From: CAISCU01 sp051861545
GTDB lineage: Bacteria > Bacteroidota > Bacteroidia > UKL13-3
Assembly: GCA_051861545.1 (NCBI GenBank)
Contig: JBIMKP010000002.1
Coordinates: 1-64,000 of the forward strand
DNA: 64,000 nucleotides
Direction of reading: 5' to 3'
Position numbers and translations under genes: made by a program. Positions 45,085 through 52,676 of this stretch are shown here, piece after piece. The notes beneath the pieces are model-generated. The model was not told where the DNA came from. It did not search any database and saw nothing but the letters and a program-made list of their open reading frames with translations. Within the stretch, counting starts at the first letter, position 1; every line of letters starts with the position of its first letter.

Positions 45085-46173
45085 ATGAAAACAAGAGTTA
45101 TAGGTTTTGATTTGGCACGTGCTTACGCAATTTTCGGGATGTTTATTGTGAATTTTAATACGGTTTTTGGAAGTCATAACAACCATGATGGATTAAGTGG
45201 TTTTCTCAATTTATTTAATGGGAATTCAAGTACTTTATTCGTCATGCTTGCAGGTATGGGAGTTTCACTCATGACAAATAGACTTGATTATACACTAGAA
45301 GAAAGAAAGAATTTAAAAAGCATCATCTCAAAACGTTCTTGGTTTCTATTTATATTGGGAATTGTTTTTTATTGGTGGTGGCCAGCCGATATACTGCACT
45401 TTTATGGTGGTTATATGCACATTGCTGTCCTATTTATTTTTCTTCCTAAAAATTGGTTATTGTTTGCAGCAGCTTTTGCAATTCTTGTATTTCATTTACT
45501 TTTATCTATTGTACCATTTGAAACGGGTTGGAATTTTGAAACATTGATGTATGTTGACTTTTGGACAATAACGGGTTTTGTAAGAAATACATTTTACAAT
45601 GGATGGAATCCCATTTTTCCATGGATTGCTTATTTCTTTATTGGGATGTTTTTGGGTAGATTAGATTGGAATGATAAAAATATTCCCAAGCGAGTATTGT
45701 TATTGGGTATTATAATTTATTTACTCATATTTCTCATTCAAAACAATGCAATATTCATTACTCAGGATAAAGATTTATTGTTTTATTTAACAGCCGATTA
45801 CCTTCCACCATTTTTACCGTTTATGTTAGGAACAACTTCGTTTGGATTAATATTGATAAGTGTTTTCATCTTTTTAGGGAATAAAATTGGGCATACTAAA
45901 ATGGCTAAGGTTTTGGCATCTACAGGTCAAATGACACTTACACATTATATTTCTCATTTGCTTTTGGGACTTTTCTTTTTATCAATACTTGCCGGAAAAT
46001 CACTTAGTTTTAATCTGATTAAGGAAACTCCTACAAATCCATTACTTATTTTGTTGTTTGCTATGTTTTATTTTGTTTTAAGTTGTGCCTTTAGTAATTA
46101 CTGGTTAACAAAATTTAAAACTGGTCCTTTAGAAATGTTAATGCGATTCTTTTCTGATGCTAAGAAGATTTAG
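45085..46173 (+). CDS. polytopic membrane protein, DUF1624/HGSNAT-like acyltransferase family
   Basis: 362 aa with about ten helices. It opens with the pattern VIGFDLARAYAIFGMFIVNFN found in DUF418/DUF1624 and heparan-alpha-glucosaminide N-acetyltransferase-like proteins; in that group an early histidine-containing loop carries acetyl groups across the membrane. Substrate not deducible. It follows the SMR gene with a 1-bp gap and shares its promoter, so export and acylation may be linked, but this is only a contextual hint. Confidence 0.7.
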   Translation: MKTRVIGFDLARAYAIFGMFIVNFNTVFGSHNNHDGLSGFLNLFNGNSSTLFVMLAGMGVSLMTNRLDYTLEERKNLKSIISKRSWFLFILGIVFYWWWPADILHFYGGYMHIAVLFIFLPKNWLLFAAAFAILVFHLLLSIVPFETGWNFETLMYVDFWTITGFVRNTFYNGWNPIFPWIAYFFIGMFLGRLDWNDKNIPKRVLLLGIIIYLLIFLIQNNAIFITQDKDLLFYLTADYLPPFLPFMLGTTSFGLILISVFIFLGNKIGHTKMAKVLASTGQMTLTHYISHLLLGLFFLSILAGKSLSFNLIKETPTNPLLILLFAMFYFVLSCAFSNYWLTKFKTGPLEMLMRFFSDAKKI

Positions 46174-46372
46174 CCGAGAAAAAATATTGAATAAATAAAC
46201 TCAAAATCTTTTTCTTTAATTTTTTGTTATGATGTTTTGCCCTATTGAAATTAAACTATTTGCCATTTCAATCTAAACATTCCTTAGTTAAATTGATTTG
46301 GTAAATTTTAAAAGGTTCGTTATCAATTTTGCTCATATTAAACAGAAGCTTAAATCTTATATATCAAAACTA

Positions 46373-46951
46373 ATGTATGATCAAATTCTAAAAAGGCTTT
46401 CACAATTTATTACACTTGACAAAGCCGAACAAGATTATTTCGTTTCTAAACTTCAAATCAAAGAATACAATAAAAAAGAATTGGTTTTGCAGGAGGGACA
46501 GATTTGTAAATATGCTTATTTTATAAATACTGGTTGTCTTCGTTATTATTATAATGTAGAAGGACAGGAAAACACGGCACAATTTTTTTTTGAAAATGGT
46601 TGGTATACTGATTATGATAGTTTTTTAACGGGTAAACCAACCAAACAGAATATAGAAACTCTTGAGAAAACACAACTGCTTTTAATTTCTGCCAAAGACT
46701 TACAGCAGTTTTATATCGACATGCCCAAATTTGAAAGATTCGGGAGATTGATGGCTGAAAGTGCTTTTTTAGGCATTCGTCAACGTAATGAGATGCTTGA
46801 AAATCAAACGGCAGAAGAACGATATCTTACTTTAATGAAAGATAGGCCAAAGGTTTTTGAAAGAATACCACAACATTATATTGCTTCTTATTTGGGCATC
46901 AAACCACCTTCCTTAAGCCGTATCCGTAAAAGATTGTTGGATAATAAGTAG
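46373..46951 (+). CDS. Crp/Fnr-family transcriptional regulator
   Basis: 192 aa. Start ATG at 46373 (MYDQILKRLSQFITLD); an in-frame TTG at 46298 would prefix a poor extension. Same layout as 44114-44680: a barrel with YNKKELVLQEGQICKYAYFI and NTAQFFFENGWYTDYDSF, then HTH (HYIASYLGIKPPSLSRIRKRL). It lies 31 bp before a palindrome (46983-46996) in front of the OMP cluster, so it may control that cluster. Confidence 0.87.
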   Translation: MYDQILKRLSQFITLDKAEQDYFVSKLQIKEYNKKELVLQEGQICKYAYFINTGCLRYYYNVEGQENTAQFFFENGWYTDYDSFLTGKPTKQNIETLEKTQLLLISAKDLQQFYIDMPKFERFGRLMAESAFLGIRQRNEMLENQTAEERYLTLMKDRPKVFERIPQHYIASYLGIKPPSLSRIRKRLLDNK

Positions 46952-46982
46952 CATCTTCCAAAATCTTTGCTATTTTCATTTC

Positions 46983-46996
46983 TTAACCTGGGTTAA
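46983..46996. promoter_or_regulatory. candidate Crp/Fnr operator upstream of the OMP cluster
   Basis: TTAACCTGGGTTAA: 6-bp arms TTAACC/GGTTAA with a 2-bp centre, extended by CGTT on one side. It lies about 70 bp upstream of the first OMP gene and just after a Crp/Fnr gene. Assignment to that regulator is inferred. Confidence 0.5.
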
Positions 46997-47022
46997 CGTT
47001 CAACAATAATGGACACAACACC

Positions 47023-47062
47023 TTTGTATCGTAATAATTAGCTATAATTTAAACGATACAAA
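47023..47062. promoter_or_regulatory. 10-bp inverted repeat in the OMP leader
   Basis: TTTGTATCGT (47023-47032) and ACGATACAAA (47053-47062) are exact complements separated by 20 nt, ending 2 bp before the ATG at 47065. The left arm overlaps a TTTG resembling the Bacteroidota -7 box. It may be an operator or a 5' leader hairpin that hides the ribosome-binding site. Confidence 0.5.
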
Positions 47063-47064
47063 AA

Positions 47065-47760
47065 ATGAAAAAATCAATCGTAACTCTTGCAGTGAGTATA
47101 AGCTGTCTTTTTGCACAATTTGCTAATGCTCAAACATTTATTGATGTTGGTATTGGTTTATCAAATCAGGATAGAGGCGCTCTAAATTTGGCTTTTAGGA
47201 AACAATTCTCCGAAAAATTCAGAGCGGGAGTTGAACTGCAATCAAGTTCGGTAAGATACCGATTTATTGGTGCTAAAGTGATTGACGAAGGTCTTAGCAC
47301 TTCCTTTAGTATTCCATTTTCTATAAGAGTTTATGAATTTGAAAAACTACGCCTTGATTACTACTCAAGATTAGGCGTTCGCTTTCAAAATGTTAGCCAA
47401 ACTTTCGCAGATGAAAATAAATTACAAGCTAATAATTCTTTTGGTGTAAATGCAGAACTTGGATTGCAGGTTAGTTTAGCGTTGTCTGAAAAACTGAATA
47501 TTCAATCTGGAGTAACACTTCCTAATCTGTTTGAGGTTAACCCGCAGTTTATTTACGAAAATAATGTGACGAATCTATTTGTTGGTACTGCTTATAAACT
47601 TTCTGAAAAATCAACATTTATGTTTAGGGCAAATGCAGGGCCATCAGCAGGTGCAAATGGCGATTCGCAAAAGTTTAACTGGGGGTTGCAGGCAGGTCTC
47701 CGTTTTTCTTTAAATGGTTCTCAAAACGCTTCAAATCTTCGTCTTGATCCATCTTATTAA
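47065..47760 (+). CDS. outer membrane beta-barrel-like protein (OMP cluster gene 1)
   Basis: 231 aa with a signal peptide (SISCLFAQFANAQ). Alternating hydrophobic/polar strands and a terminal strand pattern (GLQAGLRFSLNG) suggest a small beta-barrel or porin-like fold, but the protein does not end in an aromatic residue. Family not identified. First of a five-gene run with spacings of 47, 64, 12 and 12 bp in one direction; likely expressed from the region with the operator and leader repeat described above. Confidence 0.6.
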   Translation: MKKSIVTLAVSISCLFAQFANAQTFIDVGIGLSNQDRGALNLAFRKQFSEKFRAGVELQSSSVRYRFIGAKVIDEGLSTSFSIPFSIRVYEFEKLRLDYYSRLGVRFQNVSQTFADENKLQANNSFGVNAELGLQVSLALSEKLNIQSGVTLPNLFEVNPQFIYENNVTNLFVGTAYKLSEKSTFMFRANAGPSAGANGDSQKFNWGLQAGLRFSLNGSQNASNLRLDPSY

Positions 47761-47807
47761 ACTAAAATTTCAACAATTAAACTTAACTCATTTAAAATAA
47801 AAATAAA

Positions 47808-48494
47808 ATGAAAAACTTAATCATTTCACTATTATTTCTTTTGATAGCACTGAGCTTAAAAGCACAGAATGATGCAACAAAAAGCCACAAAATAGGCTGG
47901 TTCGTTACACCTGAATACAGTTCAATGTTTCTTAAAGACCATATTGGGCATGCTGTAGGCTTCTCTATGGGATTAAAATTATTTAAAGACCATCTTAAAG
48001 TAGGTTATTACAATTATGCCAGAAGTGGTCCTATCAATTCATATTCAATCAATACACCTTTGCCTGATGGTAAAACCTACAAAGGTAAATCTAATATTGA
48101 TTTGCGTGCCGATCACGGAGCTTTCGGTTTGATGATAGCACCTTCGTTCACCCTTCGAAAATCAAACATTGAAATTGATTTCCCTATATACATTGGGTCA
48201 ATAGGTGCTGGCTTTTATTTATCTGGCGATGATAGAAAAACTCCTGATAGTAGAAGAGTAAGCGACTGGGAGAATGACCTGTTTGAAGGAAAAGATGCTG
48301 CTTTTGCAGGGATGATGGAGGTTGGTGTTAGAGCTTTTATGCCAACTAAAATAAATGGGTTGAATTGGGGACTTGGTTTGCACTATCTGACGGTACAAGA
48401 TTGGACTACTTTCGTAGACCCATCGGGTGATTTCTACAATAATAAGTTTAGGGCTTCTGTTTTTGTAAACTTTGGTTCAAAGAGATTTGAGTGA
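47808..48494 (+). CDS. secreted beta-barrel-like protein (OMP cluster gene 2)
   Basis: 228 aa with a signal peptide (ALSLKAQ). Mature part contains alternating strands (GHAVGFSMGLKLFKDHLKVGYYN, VNFGSKRF at the end). It is not visibly related to genes 3-5 of the cluster. No family recognised. A hairpin at 48511-48540 follows and may lower transcription into the downstream genes. Confidence 0.58.
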   Translation: MKNLIISLLFLLIALSLKAQNDATKSHKIGWFVTPEYSSMFLKDHIGHAVGFSMGLKLFKDHLKVGYYNYARSGPINSYSINTPLPDGKTYKGKSNIDLRADHGAFGLMIAPSFTLRKSNIEIDFPIYIGSIGAGFYLSGDDRKTPDSRRVSDWENDLFEGKDAAFAGMMEVGVRAFMPTKINGLNWGLGLHYLTVQDWTTFVDPSGDFYNNKFRASVFVNFGSKRFE

Positions 48495-48510
48495 TACTAT
48501 AAAATTAAAT

Positions 48511-48546
48511 GGGTGATTTTATGCTTAATTCAATCAGCCCTTTATT
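48511..48546 (+). terminator. hairpin between OMP genes 2 and 3 (attenuator-like)
   Basis: GGGTGATT (48511-48518) pairs with AATCAGCCC (48532-48540) with one bulge and a 13-nt loop, followed by TTTATT. It could partially terminate transcription inside the cluster. Confidence 0.5.
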
Positions 48547-48558
48547 AAAAACCAATCA

Positions 48559-49260
48559 ATGAAAAAATCAATAAATACGTTAATATTTTTTGTCAGTGTT
48601 CTGGTTTCTTTTGCTGCAAATGCACAAAATCCAATTTCTCAAAAGATTCAAACTGAATTTGGATTAGGGTTGGCTACCTCTTTTTTGCATAGTGGAAAAG
48701 AACTTATCCGATCTCAGGAACTTAGAGAGCAAGGCCTAAGCTATTTTCAAAACAGTGCAGGTATTAGAAAGAATGTTGGCTCTTATGGAACACCAATTGG
48801 TTGGGTTCTTACTACTGCGTATTATCGTCCTATAAAAAAGGTGAAGGGTTTAATGTTAGGCACCGCATTAAGAGCATCACTAACAGGCACTCAGCCAAGT
48901 TCTGATGGCTACGAAGAAGGCTATTTTTTTAATTATATAACGATAACGGGAGGTGCAAAATATTACCCTTTCACTAATAATAATCTTTTCTTATTAGGTG
49001 AATTTGGAATGGCTTCTGTGCTTACCAAAAACAGGTTTATTAATAGTGAAGGAAAACAAAATTATTTTCATCAGTTTGGGATAGGAACAAATTTATCTGC
49101 AGCTATTGGCTACTCGTTAAAATCATTCAAGAATAGCGAAAGATCATTTGATATTAAGGCTGTTTACCAACTCAATAATACCAGAGTAGAAGTTGATAAT
49201 ATTGGTAATGATTTATGGCGATTTTCTGGTCTCAATCTAATAGCTTCAATAAATTTTTAA
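48559..49260 (+). CDS. outer membrane beta-barrel-like protein (OMP cluster gene 3, tandem paralogue)
   Basis: 233 aa with a signal peptide (FAANAQ). Shares a recurring layout with genes 4 and 5: an early GLGLATSF-type strand, YYRPIKKVKGLMLGTALR, FNYITITGGAKYYPF, a segment with KN/KR then HQFGIGTN-type and GYSL, and an aromatic terminal residue (SINF). This points to duplication. The barrel fold and outer membrane location are inferred from the periodic strands and terminal phenylalanine. Confidence 0.65.
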   Translation: MKKSINTLIFFVSVLVSFAANAQNPISQKIQTEFGLGLATSFLHSGKELIRSQELREQGLSYFQNSAGIRKNVGSYGTPIGWVLTTAYYRPIKKVKGLMLGTALRASLTGTQPSSDGYEEGYFFNYITITGGAKYYPFTNNNLFLLGEFGMASVLTKNRFINSEGKQNYFHQFGIGTNLSAAIGYSLKSFKNSERSFDIKAVYQLNNTRVEVDNIGNDLWRFSGLNLIASINF

Positions 49261-49272
49261 ATAGAATAAACA

Positions 49273-49920
49273 ATGAACAAAATAATCTTAACTCTTGCAG
49301 TAAGTATTAGCTGCCTTATCTCAACATGCATTTTCGCACAAAATTCCTCTACTCAAATCAGATCCAAAAACATTTATGGTGAATTGGGATTTGGTGCTGG
49401 GCAAACCATAATTTCTAATGATACAAAGTCACATTTAAAAGCGGCATTAGGTGGTTCATTTGAGCCAGTTATTGCAGGTAATCTTAGCACCGCTTTTTAT
49501 TATGCGCCATCAAATTGGAAAGGTTTAGGCGTGGGTACTCGTTTCATGTGGTCGGGAGGCCCTGGAGCTGTTGGTCAAAATGGTGATGATTATTTCTTTA
49601 ATTACTATAATTTCTCGGTTTCTGCAAAGTATTACGCTTTAAGTCGGACATACAACAAAGGTTTGTTTCTGCGATTATCCTTAGGAACTGGCCAGCTTAC
49701 TACTAAGAGAGCAAATGATGCAGCAAATTCATTCACACATCAGTTTGCCATTGGAAATACCATTTCAGGAAATGTTGGTTACTCATATCCGCTTGGAAAA
49801 AACTCAATAGGACTAGAAGCACACATTGAAAAATCAACTCGCAGTGGCACTATCAACGGACTTGGCGACAGGAGCCTAAGAAGCGGGCAAATTGGTGCTA
49901 ATATTATTTATTCATTTTAG
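49273..49920 (+). CDS. outer membrane beta-barrel-like protein (OMP cluster gene 4, tandem paralogue)
   Basis: 215 aa with a signal peptide (CIFAQ). Closest to gene 5: IYGELGFGAGQTI, GGSFEPVIAGNLSTAFYYAP, KGLGVGTRF, FNYYNFSVSAKYYALSR, LTTKRANDAANSFTHQFAIG, and an identical end (GQIGANIIYSF). It is 12 bp after gene 3 and 12 bp before gene 5. C-terminal phenylalanine as in outer membrane proteins. Confidence 0.7.
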   Translation: MNKIILTLAVSISCLISTCIFAQNSSTQIRSKNIYGELGFGAGQTIISNDTKSHLKAALGGSFEPVIAGNLSTAFYYAPSNWKGLGVGTRFMWSGGPGAVGQNGDDYFFNYYNFSVSAKYYALSRTYNKGLFLRLSLGTGQLTTKRANDAANSFTHQFAIGNTISGNVGYSYPLGKNSIGLEAHIEKSTRSGTINGLGDRSLRSGQIGANIIYSF

Positions 49921-49932
49921 ATAAAATACCAA

Positions 49933-50580
49933 ATGAAAAAATTAATAACACCAAGCGCAATAATTATAATCTGCTTGATTTCGAATTTTGTAAGTGCACA
50001 AACATCAACAGATAAAAAAACAAAACTACCCATTTATGGCGAAGTAGGTTTGGGTTTTGGACAAACTCTTTTTTGGAGAGATATGAAAACACAACTAATA
50101 AATTCATATGGAGGTAGTTTTAATCCAGGTACAGGAAACAACTTAATGATGGGATTTTACATAGCTCCTGATAATTTGAAAGGCCTTGGTTTTGGTTCAA
50201 GAATTAAGGGAACATTTGGAACTTCTGTAAAAGGAGACAATGGTGATAGTTACATTTTCAACTATTACAATCTTGCAATTACAGCTAAGTATTATGCATT
50301 TAAGAATGAATTTAATAAAGGACTGTATGTTCGTGGTAGTTTTGGTTTTGGGCAATTTACTACTAAACGAGTAAATGAAGCAACGAACTTATATAAACAT
50401 CAATATGCAATTGGTACCACATTAATGGGTGGTATTGGATACTCCATTCCTTTTAAACGAACAGCTTTAAGTTTAGAGACAGAATTTGATTACTCAAACC
50501 GAAATGGCACTATTGACGGTAAAGGTGATGCAAATTATAAAAGCGGTCAAATTGGAGCTAATATTATTTATTCATTCTAA
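49933..50580 (+). CDS. outer membrane beta-barrel-like protein (OMP cluster gene 5, tandem paralogue)
   Basis: 215 aa, the same length as gene 4, with a signal peptide (NFVSAQ). Matches gene 4 throughout (IYGEVGLGFGQTLF, KGLGFGSRI, FNYYNLAITAKYYAFK, FTTKRVNEATNLYKHQYAIG, GQIGANIIYSF). Right after its stop, the same spacer text as between genes 4 and 5 recurs (ATATCAAATGAGGAAG) but the new reading frame stops at once, a probable scar of the tandem duplication. Confidence 0.7.
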   Translation: MKKLITPSAIIIICLISNFVSAQTSTDKKTKLPIYGEVGLGFGQTLFWRDMKTQLINSYGGSFNPGTGNNLMMGFYIAPDNLKGLGFGSRIKGTFGTSVKGDNGDSYIFNYYNLAITAKYYAFKNEFNKGLYVRGSFGFGQFTTKRVNEATNLYKHQYAIGTTLMGGIGYSIPFKRTALSLETEFDYSNRNGTIDGKGDANYKSGQIGANIIYSF

Positions 50581-50644
50581 AAAAATATCAAATGAGGAAG
50601 TAAATTAAACCGATACAATTCTTGAAACATTGGTATTGATTTAA

Positions 50645-50985
50645 TTTAATACAAATATCCGTATGAATACCAGATGTATTTTTAATAAATCCAGCATATG
50701 TATTGAGAATTATTTTCAAAATTTTTTTGGAATTAAATTGCTCTATTCAATGAAATTAATGACCCCGAAGGCGGTCACATGTTTATAGAAAAATGCTGTA
50801 AAGCAAACCACCCCAAAACGTGGGCGGCCCAGTGGTGGGCGGCCGGGTGTGGGTGTGGGCGCTAACTTTTTTAAACAAAATTGTTTAAACCAACCCCCCC
50901 CCAACCGGCGCCCCACCCTTGGTTCCCCCCACGTTTTGGGGTGAGGGTGCTATTTTTAAATTTACTTGTAGAGAAACGGATATTC
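50645..50985 (+). repeat. nested palindromic element copy 3 with terminal inverted repeats and a GC-rich core palindrome
   Basis: Outer ends AAATATCCGTATGAATACCA (50645 area) and ACGGATATTCG (near 50980) are related in inverted orientation to those at 40390-40640. Between them are the block shared with 12530-12682 and a long imperfect palindrome at 50808-50945, whose arms ACCACCCCAAAACGTGGG and CCACGTTTTGGGGTG flank a very G/C-rich interior centred on TTTAAACAAAATTGTTTAAA. No gene. This fills most of the gap 50581-51108. Confidence 0.72.
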
Positions 50986-51108
50986 GTATAATTTAATTTG
51001 TTCTTATCTAATTTTTTATGCTTAGTTTAAAATTATCCTAAATTAGTATCGTTTCAAGATTAGCGTTTCTAAAATATTAATCTGATAATTGTTAATTCCT
51101 GCTGAAAA

Positions 51109-51645
51109 ATGAAGATTTTATTATTAATTATCGCTTTAAGTTTTTGTCAGATTTCATATAGTCAAAAGCAAAATTTACCCTTATATATTTATTATTATAA
51201 ATCAGGGGAAATAGCTTCAGAATATTTTTTTAAAGGTTATACAGATAATTTAAAAAGAAAGTGGTTTGTAAGAATATATTATAAAAATGGAAATCTTCGC
51301 AAAGAATATGATTTTATAGAGGATAGTGTTCAAATTCTTTTTAACGCAGTTAATTATAATTATTACAGAAACGGTCAACTAAGTAATAAATTTATACGAC
51401 CACAAAAGACTTATGATGGTGCCTATGATTATTATTTGGGGTATTGGATTTTTTATTATAAAAATGGGAAAATAGAGAAAGAAGGAATAGCAATATTAGG
51501 GCAAGGATACTTTGGTTTATGGAAGTATTATTATCCTGATGGTACTTTAAAAATGAAAGGTTTTTGGAGAAGATTTAGAAGAATAGGTTACTGGGAGTTT
51601 TATGATACTACTGGTAAATTGATAAAGTGGAAAAACTATGATTAA
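51109..51645 (+). CDS. secreted MORN/YwqK-repeat protein
   Basis: 178 aa with a signal peptide (ISYSQ). At least four YYKNG-type repeats (YYYKSGEIASEYFF, YYKNGNLRKEYDF, YYRNGQLSNKF, YYKNGKIEKEGIA, YYPDGTLKMKGFW, FYDTTGKLIKW), the MORN_2/YwqK pattern. Solitary here. The family is often called antitoxin-like in annotation, but nothing in the context supports a toxin partner. Confidence 0.75.
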   Translation: MKILLLIIALSFCQISYSQKQNLPLYIYYYKSGEIASEYFFKGYTDNLKRKWFVRIYYKNGNLRKEYDFIEDSVQILFNAVNYNYYRNGQLSNKFIRPQKTYDGAYDYYLGYWIFYYKNGKIEKEGIAILGQGYFGLWKYYYPDGTLKMKGFWRRFRRIGYWEFYDTTGKLIKWKNYD

Positions 51646-51828
51646 AGGGGATTGTTTTCCTAAATTACATTACTCAAATAATGCTATTACTTAAAGAAGA
51701 TTTATATGCATCATACCAAATGCTAAGGTTCTAAATAATATTGGTTTACTGATATTAAGACCATCTTTTAATTAGTGAAATTGGAAACTTTTTCTTTTCT
51801 TTAACCATGTTTTTTTAAATAATTTTAC

Positions 51829-52603
51829 ATGAACAATCAAACGCTCCAAACTAATTTAACAGAAAGCCATGATTCATTTTTATCCTTCCTTGAAAAATTA
51901 TCGGAGGATGAATTTTTGGTTTCCAATAATCAGAAATGGACCGCAGCACTGCAATTAGAGCATATTTATCTTTCAGTTAAAATAGTACGACAGGTATTAA
52001 TTCTGCCTCCTATTCTTATAAAATTGATTTGGGGGAAATCAAATAAAAAGAGTCGTACTTATGATGAATTGGTTAAAAAGTACCAGCTCAAACTCGAAAA
52101 TGGAGGAAGAGCTACAAGTGGATTTGTTCCAAAAGCTGTAACTCATCAACAAGCGCTTCATCTATTGAAAACCATAATAAATGAAGTGATTTCATTAAAC
52201 AAAAAAATAGATAGGGCCCGCTGAAAAAGACAGAAACAGGTCAGATTTTAGACGCTGCCAAAATAGATGTATATATAATACTTCAATTTGGCAGCAACGA
52301 CAAAGATGGCCTTGTTTCTGTCTTTAGGTAATTTGAAAACTAATTTTACTTGATGCAAGGATTTTTAAGCAATTGTTCTTAAAACCTTGCACGTGATTTA
52401 TAAAAAACTAATTAAATTGGTTGATAATTAGTGCTAATTAGGATTTTCAGCAGGCCCTAGATAAATTTACTGAAGAAGAACTTGATTCCCTTGTTTTACC
52501 TCATCCGCTCTTAGGTAAATTAACAATTAGGGAAACATTGTATTTTACTATATACCATGTTGGTCACCATGAAGCGCAAATGAAATTGAATCTGCAAAAG
52601 TAA
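51829..52603 (+). pseudogene. DinB-like metal-dependent protein, interrupted by a MITE
   Basis: The left part (51829 to 52213) reads MNNQTLQTNLTESHDSFLSF, a DinB four-helix beginning with HIYLS, and the right part (52464-52603) reads KFTEEELDSLVLPHPLLGKL through TIYHVGHHEAQM, the end of DinB with the metal HxxxH-type helix. Removing 52214-52463 (element plus one copy of the TAGATA duplication) restores one continuous frame of about 174 residues with the metal-binding histidines. It is therefore a broken gene, probably inactivated recently, as no further mutations are apparent. Confidence 0.85.
52214..52457 (+). mobile_element. 244-bp MITE with inverted ends and 6-bp target duplication
   Basis: Ends GGGCCCGCTGAAAAAG and, on the complement of the right end, GGGCCTGCTGAAAATC: 13 of 16 bases match. 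It is flanked by TAGATA on both sides (52208-52213 and 52458-52463), the duplicated target. No full coding region; the inner right half, read on the minus strand, shows residues that also occur in the remnant at 36194 (KVLR..., KDRNKAI), suggesting that it keeps the last part of a transposase gene. A deletion derivative of an IS seems likely; the family is not identified. Confidence 0.85.
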
Positions 52604-52676
52604 TGGGCTTTTATTTCTTGATATTGTTCATTTTAAACAATCTGATTGATTTGTTGTTATAAGCAAAAACAAAACC

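Noticed and set aside
51109..51645. Toxin-antitoxin system with YwqK as antitoxin
   Set aside because: The family label is common in annotation, but no toxin gene is adjacent and the protein is secreted.
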